Shown one piece after another: positions 58,325 to 64,000 of a stretch of DNA of 64,000 nucleotides. The stretch's first letter is position 1. Each line of letters begins with the position of its first letter. The notes beneath the pieces were generated by a model. The model did not search any database. It was not told the DNA's origin and saw only the letters and a program-made list of their open reading frames with translations. This stretch comes from Kaistella sp. Lineage in GTDB: Bacteria > Bacteroidota > Bacteroidia > Flavobacteriales > Weeksellaceae. Location of the stretch: contig JAIBEW010000032.1 in NCBI GenBank assembly GCA_019459085.1, positions 25,913 through 89,912 of the forward strand. Direction: 5' to 3'. A program made the position numbers and the translations under genes.

Positions 58325-59203
58325 TTATTGGTCGTTAAATGTTTTGATGGCGTGCGCGTTTTTCCACTTGCGGTGAGACCACAGATAGTTTTCCGGCCTT
58401 TTACGGATTGTATTTTGCAGCAGACGGTGAAACTTTTTCACGACTTCGTACTGTGTGAATTTTTCGCCATCGGGATAAATCCGGTGATAATTCACCTGAT
58501 AAAAACCACGCTTTACTTTTTTCATTTCACAGTATACAAACACCAAATCCATTCTCGTCGCCAGTTTGTCGTATCCGATAAACGCAGGAGTCCTTTGGTG
58601 AAGGAATTCAAGACCGAAATCCACCAGATTCACATGTGGAGTCTGGTCGGCCACAAACATATAAATGGAATTTCCGTCGTTGGTATTCCGGAAAATATGT
58701 TTGATGACATCGTTGGCTTCCAGAGCTTCGTTCCCGTAACTGTTCCGGATTTTTTTGATCTGGTTTTCCCAAAACTCACTGTTGACTTTCCTGTAAACAG
58801 GATGACAGTGTTCCTGCGGCACGATCTGCGCTAAGGCGTTGAACCATTCCCAGTTGAAAACATGTCCCGCAAGAAGAATAATGTTCTTTTTCTCGGCTTT
58901 GGCTTCTTCGAAAACTTCCCGGTTCAGATGCTGCACCCGCACCCGGAGTTCGTGCTGAGATATGCTGAAAGACCGCACTGTTTCAACGAGATAATCGGAG
59001 AAATTAATGAAAAAATTCTTCCTGATCTTTTGAAGTTCTTCTTCGCTTTTGTCAGGGAAAGAGTTTTTAATGTTTTCGCTCACCACTTTTTTGCGGTATC
59101 CGAACACGTAGAAAGTGAAGAAAAATATAAGATCCGCGAAAACGTAAAGTATTTTCAGCGGAAGGTGCGATATCAGAGTAACAATTTTAAATAAAAAATT
59201 CAT
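58325..59203 (-). CDS. Lysophospholipid/lipid A acyltransferase (LpxL/HtrB family)
   Basis: A membrane-bound acyltransferase of 292 residues with an N-terminal hydrophobic anchor (about 10-35). The catalytic HX4E motif is H114-VFNW-E119 (LLAGHVFNWEW), then the conserved stretch VADQTPH (near 189-195). LpxL-type enzymes add secondary fatty acids to lipid A. The specificity cannot be read from sequence. The GT2 gene follows 6 nt later, so the pair may modify an envelope glycolipid. Confidence 0.92.
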   Translation of the reverse strand: MNFLFKIVTLISHLPLKILYVFADLIFFFTFYVFGYRKKVVSENIKNSFPDKSEEELQKIRKNFFINFSDYLVETVRSFSISQHELRVRVQHLNREVFEEAKAEKKNIILLAGHVFNWEWFNALAQIVPQEHCHPVYRKVNSEFWENQIKKIRNSYGNEALEANDVIKHIFRNTNDGNSIYMFVADQTPHVNLVDFGLEFLHQRTPAFIGYDKLATRMDLVFVYCEMKKVKRGFYQVNYHRIYPDGEKFTQYEVVKKFHRLLQNTIRKRPENYLWSHRKWKNAHAIKTFNDQ

Positions 59204-59299
59204 AAACGAGCCGCTAATTTAGTGATAATAATAAAACGGAAGGAATTTCGTTTTCCTCTAACCAATAAATTCTTATATTCGAAGTCAAAATAAAGATCA

Positions 59300-59896
59300 A
59301 TGAAAAGAAATAGCCTAAACCTGCTTGTTGCAGGATGTATATTCACCGGTTTTTTAGCGTGTTCGCAGAAAACCGACAATAAAAGCACAGAAAGTACTTT
59401 TACGGACACTACAGCAACCACAAAAACCGACAGCGCTGCAGTTTTGGAAGCGAAGAAAAAACTGGCCGCGGAAGAAAAAGCCAAACTTGAGAAACCTTAT
59501 CATCCGGAAGACAATGCAGAAGCGAAAATCGCAGAAATGGTAGCTCTTGCAAAAAAAGAAAACAAGAACGTCATGATTCAGGCCGGCGGAAACTGGTGTA
59601 TCTGGTGTTTAAGGTTTAACGATTATGTGAAAAAGACTCCGGAACTTAAAGAAATGGTAGATCAGAATTACGTGTATTACCACCTGAACTGGTCGCCGGA
59701 AAACAAGAACGAAGCTATTTTTAAAAAATACGGCAATCCTGGGGATAAATTTGGCTACCCTGTGTTTATTGTGTTGGATCAAAACGGTAAACTGATCCAC
59801 ACGCAGGACAGTGCAGTGCTTGAAGACGGAAAAAAAGGCTACGACCTTCAAAAGGTGAAAGATTTCTTTAGCAAATGGACGCCGAAAGCCTCTTAA
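59300..59896 (+). CDS. Thioredoxin-fold lipoprotein
   Basis: A protein of 198 residues. A lipobox (FLAC, C21) ends the signal sequence, so it is lipid-anchored in the envelope. A Thr/Ser/Lys-rich linker (about 25-50) and a charged helix (about 48-66) precede a thioredoxin-like domain with the redox pair C100-C103 (GGNWCIWCLRF) and cis-proline region GYPVFIVLDQNGK. The WCIWC motif resembles periplasmic disulfide reductase/thiol-disulfide exchange proteins. It is monocistronic with a terminator. Confidence 0.88.
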   Translation: MKRNSLNLLVAGCIFTGFLACSQKTDNKSTESTFTDTTATTKTDSAAVLEAKKKLAAEEKAKLEKPYHPEDNAEAKIAEMVALAKKENKNVMIQAGGNWCIWCLRFNDYVKKTPELKEMVDQNYVYYHLNWSPENKNEAIFKKYGNPGDKFGYPVFIVLDQNGKLIHTQDSAVLEDGKKGYDLQKVKDFFSKWTPKAS

Positions 59897-59914
59897 ACCA
59901 AATGTAAATAAAAT

Positions 59915-59948
59915 ATGCTCCCGAATCTTTCAGGAGCATTTTTTTTTG
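59915..59948 (+). terminator. Terminator after the thioredoxin-fold gene
   Basis: ATGCTCC (59915-59921) pairs with GGAGCAT (59933-59939), followed by T8. Confidence 0.85.
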
Positions 59949-59999
59949 GAAACACAATGCTGATAAATACATTGGGCTTCATGGAAACTTTTTTTCTCC

Positions 60000-60063
60000 A
60001 AAACAGGTTGCTTTGGAATCACCCGCGTTCGCGGGTGAAGTAAAACAGGTTGCTTTTGAATCA
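60000..60063. repeat. 22-bp direct repeats flanking a GC-rich hairpin
   Basis: AAAACAGGTTGCTTTGGAAT plus CA (60000-60021) is repeated with one mismatch at 60042-60063. Between the copies, CACCCGCG-TT-CGCGGGTG (60020-60037) forms a perfect 8-bp stem. It lies in the gap between the thioredoxin-fold gene and the aldehyde dehydrogenase stop. No gene or transposase is attached. Confidence 0.75.
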
Positions 60064-60079
60064 AATACCTTTTTCTGAA

Positions 60080-61441
60080 TTACATTAAACGTTTGATCCA
60101 GTTCAGTTTTTCATCGGTGTATGGTGGATATTTCAGATTGGGTTCGCCCCAAGTGGCCCGGTCGAGCACGGATTTCTGATGCGAAAATGCTTCAAATCCA
60201 TATTTGCCGTGGTAATTCCCGATGCCTGAATTTCCGACCCCTCCGAAAGGCAGATGGTCATTGCTCAGATGCATCACCACATCATTGATGCAGCCGCCTC
60301 CGAAAGAGATTTTCTGCGTGAAAAGTTCCTTTTCCTCTGCATTTCCGGAAAAAAGATAAGCCGCCAAAGGTTTTTCCTGTTCCGAAATTCTGAGCAGTGC
60401 TTCATTAAAATTCTGAAACGTGAGGACGGGCAGAATGGGTCCGAAGATTTCTTCCTGCATCACGGCATCGTCCCAGGAAACATTATGGAGCAGGGTAGGC
60501 TCAATATAACGAAAGGCCGCATCGCTGTTGCCGCCATAATATACTTTCTCAGGATCAATCAACCGCGTAAGCCTGTCGAAATTCCTGGTATTGATGATTT
60601 TTGTATAATGTTTCGCGTCTGCATTGTAACTGAATTTTTTCAGATATTGGGTCATTGCATCCAGAAAGCTTTCCTTCACTTTTTCATCCACCAGAATATA
60701 ATCGGGAGCCACGCAGGTTTGTCCGGCATTCAGAAATTTGCCCCACACAATCCGTTTAGCGGCGACTTCAAAATCGGCGTGAGAAGTTACAATCGCCGGA
60801 GATTTTCCGCCCAGTTCAAGGGTTACGGGCGTAAGGTGTTTTGCGGCGGCTTCGTACACAATCTGCCCCACACGCGGACTTCCGGTAAAGAATATTTTGT
60901 CGAATTTCAGTTTCAGGAGTTCGGTTGTTTCCTCAACACCGCCTTCCACGACATACAGATAGTCTTTCGGGAAATTTCCGTTGATGATTTTTGCCATGGC
61001 TTTCATGGAATGTTCTGCCACTTCACTGGGTTTCAGGATACAGGTGTTTCCCGCTGCCAAAGCTGCGATTATCGGCGAAAGTGAAAGCTGGTAAGGGTAA
61101 TTCCACGCTCCGATGACGAGCGTGCAGCCCAAAGGTTCGGTGTAAATTTTACTGGAAGCAAATTGGTTTACGATATTTGTACGCACTTTTTTCGGTGCCG
61201 AAAATCTTTTCAGGTTTTTGAGATAATAGTCAATATCCTTTAAGACAAAAGAGATTTCTGTGGTGAAGGTGTCGAATTCTGATTTTCCGAAATCACTGTA
61301 AATGGCTTCATAAAGCAGGTTCTGATTGTCTGTGATGACGGTTTTCAGCTTTTCAAGATACATTTTCCTGAAGTTCAGGTTCTTTGTTTTCTGGCTGCTG
61401 AACAGTTCTTTTTGTGCAGATAATATTTCGTGGAAATTCAT
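60080..61441 (-). CDS. NAD(P)-dependent aldehyde dehydrogenase
   Basis: A class 3-like aldehyde dehydrogenase of 453 residues, shorter than class 1/2 (about 490). The catalytic cysteine is C243 (NAGQTCVAPDY) and the general base is E209 (TLELGGKSPAIV). The substrate-binding GAWNYPYQLS (111-120) and the FTGSPRVGQ coenzyme loop are present. The hydrophobic-substrate subfamily (fatty aldehyde or benzaldehyde type) fits by length. It is divergent from the SDR gene with 56 bp between them. Confidence 0.93.
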   Translation of the reverse strand: MNFHEILSAQKELFSSQKTKNLNFRKMYLEKLKTVITDNQNLLYEAIYSDFGKSEFDTFTTEISFVLKDIDYYLKNLKRFSAPKKVRTNIVNQFASSKIYTEPLGCTLVIGAWNYPYQLSLSPIIAALAAGNTCILKPSEVAEHSMKAMAKIINGNFPKDYLYVVEGGVEETTELLKLKFDKIFFTGSPRVGQIVYEAAAKHLTPVTLELGGKSPAIVTSHADFEVAAKRIVWGKFLNAGQTCVAPDYILVDEKVKESFLDAMTQYLKKFSYNADAKHYTKIINTRNFDRLTRLIDPEKVYYGGNSDAAFRYIEPTLLHNVSWDDAVMQEEIFGPILPVLTFQNFNEALLRISEQEKPLAAYLFSGNAEEKELFTQKISFGGGCINDVVMHLSNDHLPFGGVGNSGIGNYHGKYGFEAFSHQKSVLDRATWGEPNLKYPPYTDEKLNWIKRLM

Positions 61442-61463
61442 TATATTTATTTCTGATTCAGAA

Positions 61464-61471
61464 CAAATTTA
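61464..61471 (-). promoter_or_regulatory. -7 box for the aldehyde dehydrogenase gene
   Basis: On the minus strand TAAATTTG matches TAnnTTTG, 22 nt before the ATG at 61441. Confidence 0.45.
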
Positions 61472-61497
61472 ACCATAAAAACTGATATCATTAAAAA

Positions 61498-62304
61498 ATG
61501 GATTTTAAAGGCAAAACGGTGCTCATTACAGGTGGCGCATCGGGAATCGGAAAAATAATGGCTAGAAAATCTCTGGAAAGAGGAGTGCGGTGCCTCGTGA
61601 TCTGGGACCGTAACGAAGAAGGACTCGCATTGGTGAAGAATGAGTTTTCGGGCTTCGGAATTCAGGTGATGACTTTCACAGTTGACGTGATGAATGTGGA
61701 TGAAGTCCGCATCACCGCACAAAAGACGAGGACCGAAGCCGGAAAGATTGATATCCTCATCAACAATGCCGGAATCGTTGTCGGAAAATACTTTCATGAA
61801 CACAGCCATGATGACATTTCCAAAAGCATGCTTGTGAATGCAAATGCTCCAATGCACATCTGTCTGGAGTTTCTGCCCGAAATGATGAAGACCGACTGCG
61901 GTGCCGTGTGCAATATCGCTTCTTCGGCAGGATTGATCTCGAACCCGAAAATGTCGGTTTACGCAGCTTCAAAATGGGCCTTAACCGGCTGGAGCGACAG
62001 TCTGAGACTTGAAATTGAACAGCTCGGCAAAAAGATTTCCGTTACGACCATTATGCCTTTTTTCATCAACACCGGAATGTTCGACGGCGTAAAATCGAAA
62101 CTGCTTCCGATACTGGAGCCCGAAAGTACCGCTGAAAGAATTATAAAAGCGATTGAAAACGAAAGAAAAATGCTTGCAATGCCGCTGCCGTACTGGTTCA
62201 TCAGACTTTCACAGGGAATTTTACCGCTTCCCGCTTTCGACTGGGTGATGGATCATGTCTTTGGAATCTACGATACCATGGCCGAGTTCAGAGGAAGAAA
62301 ATAA
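61498..62304 (+). CDS. Short-chain dehydrogenase/reductase
   Basis: A protein of 268 residues of the classical SDR type. The cofactor motif is TGGASGIG (11-18), the structural NNAG is at 89-92, and the catalytic set is S142/S143 (NIASSAG), Y155 and K159 (YAASK). The C-terminus is long and aromatic (PYWFIRLSQGILPLPAFDWV), suggesting a bulky or lipid-like substrate. It is divergent from the aldehyde dehydrogenase gene, and the two could act on related alcohol/aldehyde intermediates. The substrate is unknown. Confidence 0.92.
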   Translation: MDFKGKTVLITGGASGIGKIMARKSLERGVRCLVIWDRNEEGLALVKNEFSGFGIQVMTFTVDVMNVDEVRITAQKTRTEAGKIDILINNAGIVVGKYFHEHSHDDISKSMLVNANAPMHICLEFLPEMMKTDCGAVCNIASSAGLISNPKMSVYAASKWALTGWSDSLRLEIEQLGKKISVTTIMPFFINTGMFDGVKSKLLPILEPESTAERIIKAIENERKMLAMPLPYWFIRLSQGILPLPAFDWVMDHVFGIYDTMAEFRGRK

Positions 62305-62333
62305 AAAAAAAACCACTCTAAATTAGAGTGGTT
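62304..62333 (-). terminator. Terminator of the ribosomal protein operon (rplI side)
   Basis: On the minus strand AACCACTCT (62325-62333) pairs with AGAGTGGTT (62311-62319), followed by a run of about ten T residues. It lies between the convergent SDR and rplI stops. Confidence 0.9.
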
Positions 62334-62354
62334 CTGTATTGAAAAGAAATTTTC

Positions 62355-62876
62355 CTATGCTTCTTCAGCAGGAGTTTCCTCTACTTTTTTAGGAGCAGGA
62401 GCCGGTTTAGGAGCTGCAGGCGCCGGTGGAGCGTCAGAAACGATGTCGAATTCATAATTGTATTCAACATGTCTGTGAAGTCTGATGATCGCCTCAACTT
62501 TACCTGTTCTCTTGATCGTGTTTCCAGGAATTTTGATGTATTTTTTATCAACAGCAACACCTGCTTTAGCCAGTTCTTCGGAAAGATTAGCGTTGTTGAT
62601 AGATCCGAACAATTTATCTCCGGAACCAACTTTTGTAGCGATGGTGATAGAAGTTTTCTTCAATTTTTCAACAATTGCGTTAGCTTCTGCGATTAACTGA
62701 GCTTCTTCTTCTTTTCTTGCTTCTAAAGTAGCTTCAAGCTGTGCTTTGTTTTTTGGAGTTGCCAAAAGAGCAATTCCCTGCGGCAACAAGAAGTTTCTTG
62801 CATAACCTGGTTTAACGTTTACGGTATCGAACTCAAGTCCTAAGTTCTCAACATCTTTTTTTAGGATAATTTCCAT
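62355..62876 (-). CDS. rplI: 50S ribosomal protein L9 with Ala/Pro tail
   Basis: A protein of 173 residues that binds domain V of 23S rRNA and extends from the L1-stalk side of the ribosome. The N-terminal domain (MEIILKKDVENLGLEFDTVNV, PGYARNFLLPQG) and the long helix are typical. The C-terminal domain ends near 148, and a 25-residue Ala/Pro/Lys/Glu-rich tail (PAPAAPKPAPAPKK) follows, longer than in E. coli L9. It lies downstream of rpsR after a 180-bp repeat-containing gap. Confidence 0.97.
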   Translation of the reverse strand: MEIILKKDVENLGLEFDTVNVKPGYARNFLLPQGIALLATPKNKAQLEATLEARKEEEAQLIAEANAIVEKLKKTSITIATKVGSGDKLFGSINNANLSEELAKAGVAVDKKYIKIPGNTIKRTGKVEAIIRLHRHVEYNYEFDIVSDAPPAPAAPKPAPAPKKVEETPAEEA

Positions 62877-62884
62877 TGTTGTTG

Positions 62885-62990
62885 TCTTGTTTAGATTCTA
62901 GAAGTCAGAAGCTAGAGGTTAGAAGTCAGAAGTAAGAGGTGAATCCTAAATCAACTATCCAAAATCTAAGGTCTAATATCTAAAACAGTT
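62885..62990. repeat. Purine-rich repeat tract between rpsR and rplI
   Basis: Recurring words (AGAAGTCAGAAG, CTAGAGGTTAGAAG, TAAGAGGT, ATCTAAGGTCTAATATC) fill the gap. On the transcribed minus strand they read as CTTCTGACTTCT/AACCTCTA, the same class as the CCTCTAA array at 5193-5227. They would lie in the mRNA just upstream of rplI. Confidence 0.55.
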
Positions 62991-63017
62991 AGAATTAATT
63001 AATTATTCAGCAACAAA

Positions 63018-63040
63018 AGAAGCAAGACGGGCTTGCTTCT
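63018..63040 (-). terminator. Hairpin between rpsR and rplI
   Basis: AGAAGCAAG (63018-63026 region) pairs with CTTGCTTCT around an ACGGG loop, 17 nt after the rpsR stop on the minus strand. It is followed by TTTTGTTG, an imperfect T-tract, so it may act as a partial terminator or mRNA-end stabiliser. Confidence 0.6.
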
Positions 63041-63056
63041 CTTATTAATTTTTGTT

Positions 63057-63359
63057 TTATTTTAAAAGGTCAGCTACGTAAGGCATCAAAGCAAGGTGTC
63101 TTGCTCTTTTGATGGCTGAAGAAACTTTTCTCTGGTATTTCAAAGAAGTTCCGGTGTATCTTCTAGGTAAAATTTTACCCTGTTCGTTAACGAACTGAAG
63201 AAGGAAATCAGCATCTTTATAATCAACGTGCTTAATTCCGTATTTTTTGAATCTACAGTATTTTTTCTGCGATTTTGTATTAATATCAAGTGGAGTAAGG
63301 AATTTTACTTCTGATTCTCCTCCGGCTGAGGCTTGTTTAGCCATATCATCTATTGCCAT
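63057..63359 (-). CDS. rpsR: 30S ribosomal protein S18
   Basis: A small-subunit protein of 100 residues that binds S6 and the central domain of 16S rRNA. The core [44 protein letters not shown] and [18 protein letters not shown] are highly conserved. The N-terminus ([15 protein letters not shown]) is extended, as is usual in Bacteroidota. It is 27 nt downstream of rpsF, forming the rpsF-rpsR-rplI operon. Unlike in E. coli, no ssb or priB lies within. Confidence 0.97.
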   Translation of the reverse strand: MAIDDMAKQASAGGESEVKFLTPLDINTKSQKKYCRFKKYGIKHVDYKDADFLLQFVNEQGKILPRRYTGTSLKYQRKVSSAIKRARHLALMPYVADLLK

Positions 63360-63386
63360 ATTCTGTAATTTTTTAGAGGGTTAAAA

Positions 63387-63728
63387 TTAAGCTCTTGCAG
63401 TTTTCACTTTTGTTCTTCTTGTCACTGCATACTCGATTGCGTGTTTGTCCAGTTTAGTGGTCAGGAAACGGATGATTCTCTCATCACGTTTGAAAGCCAG
63501 TTCTAAATCTGCTACCACAGTTCCTTCACCTTTAAATTCAATTAAAGTGTAAAATCCATTCTTTTTCAATTGAATAGGATACGCTAATTTCTTCAGTCCC
63601 CAGTTTTCTTTGGCAACGATTTCGCAATTGTGTGAAGTCATAAGATCTTCAAATTTTTTCACTGCTTCCTCCACCTGAGCATCAGATAGAACGGGAGTTA
63701 AAATGAAAACAGTTTCGTAATTGTTCAT
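63387..63728 (-). CDS. rpsF: 30S ribosomal protein S6
   Basis: A protein of 113 residues of the small-subunit platform. The ATG at 63728 gives the canonical N-terminus ([18 protein letters not shown]); the longer in-frame reading would cross the promoter box region. The RRM-like fold is readable, with the conserved [22 protein letters not shown] and the C-terminal [17 protein letters not shown]. It is the first gene of the rpsF-rpsR-rplI operon, with an exact consensus promoter 34 nt upstream. Confidence 0.96.
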   Translation of the reverse strand: MNNYETVFILTPVLSDAQVEEAVKKFEDLMTSHNCEIVAKENWGLKKLAYPIQLKKNGFYTLIEFKGEGTVVADLELAFKRDERIIRFLTTKLDKHAIEYAVTRRTKVKTARA

Positions 63729-63761
63729 AATGTTAAAATATTTGTTATTTATTTCGAGGTG

Positions 63762-63792
63762 CAAAAATATAAATTTTAATTAGAATGTACAA
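63762..63792 (-). promoter_or_regulatory. Consensus promoter of the rpsF operon
   Basis: On the minus strand, TTG (63790-63792), 20 nt and TATTTTTG (63762-63769) match the -33/-7 consensus exactly. The start site would be near 63757. Confidence 0.8.
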
Positions 63793-63889
63793 GTTATTAA
63801 TGGATTAGCTTGGTATTTTATTGAATGGATAATGATATTTTTTATTCTGAATTGCTGGAAGGACGTTTTTAATGTTTGAATATTGTTTC

Positions 63890-64000
<111 letters not shown>

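Overview
The window is chromosomal DNA from a member of the Bacteroidota, most likely a Flavobacteriia of the Weeksellaceae (Chryseobacterium/Kaistella-like). Reasons: the protein set (a GLPGLI-family protein, GldM-like and KTSC-domain proteins, a PBP4-type peptidase beside an atypical histidine kinase), Bacteroidota promoters of the TTG-N20-TAnnTTTG type (two exact matches, upstream of the transaldolase gene and of rpsF), weak ribosome binding sites and moderate-to-low GC. No tRNA, rRNA, CRISPR array, transposase or phage gene was seen. The last ~110 bases are homopolymer runs that look like a sequencing or assembly artefact.

Layout. 1-8.5 kb: the end of a large carbohydrate-related protein, a zinc alcohol dehydrogenase, a methyltransferase, a GLPGLI protein, transaldolase, peptidase E, PBP4 and an abutting histidine kinase. 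8.5-14.6 kb: M1 aminopeptidase, tatC, arabinose-5-phosphate isomerase and recQ. 14.8-22.1 kb: lpd, a KTSC protein, an S1/CvfB-like protein, zinc-ribbon and VOC proteins, a short SSB, an HRDC protein, hisS, a methyltransferase and a YtxH-like protein. 22.2-26.8 kb: a complete cyanophycin cycle of synthetase, cyanophycinase and isoaspartyl peptidase. 26.9-32.5 kb: an accessory, partly very AT-rich island of small unrelated genes, all on the minus strand. It contains a REP-like element, an array of four tandem 38-bp quasi-palindromes and hairpin sequences at several gene boundaries, which gives it a cassette-like look. 32.6-41.7 kb: an eight-gene minus-strand neighbourhood with three ATP-grasp proteins, a GCS2-type carboxylate-amine ligase, a class I glutamine amidotransferase, two esterase-fold hydrolases and an M17 aminopeptidase. 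This is a candidate pathway for an undescribed amide or peptide metabolite.

41.9-46.9 kb: glycogen synthesis (glgB with a long basic tail, glgA, glgC). 47-53.7 kb: two envelope proteins, then sucA, an exported protein of unknown function, sucB and apaG. The lpd gene for the shared E3 subunit lies 34 kb away. 53.8-59.2 kb: a minus-strand run with an exonuclease, two paralogous alpha/beta hydrolases around a CBS-domain membrane protein, a family 2 glycosyltransferase and an LpxL-type acyltransferase. 59.3-62.3 kb: a thioredoxin-fold lipoprotein, aldehyde dehydrogenase and SDR. 62.4-63.7 kb: rpsF-rpsR-rplI.

Taken together the window is mostly housekeeping. It has two nitrogen- or peptide-polymer themes (cyanophycin and the ATP-grasp/GCS2 cluster) beside a carbon-storage theme (glycogen), and one accessory island with unusual repeat architecture. 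All function calls come from reading motifs and remembered families. No database search was run.
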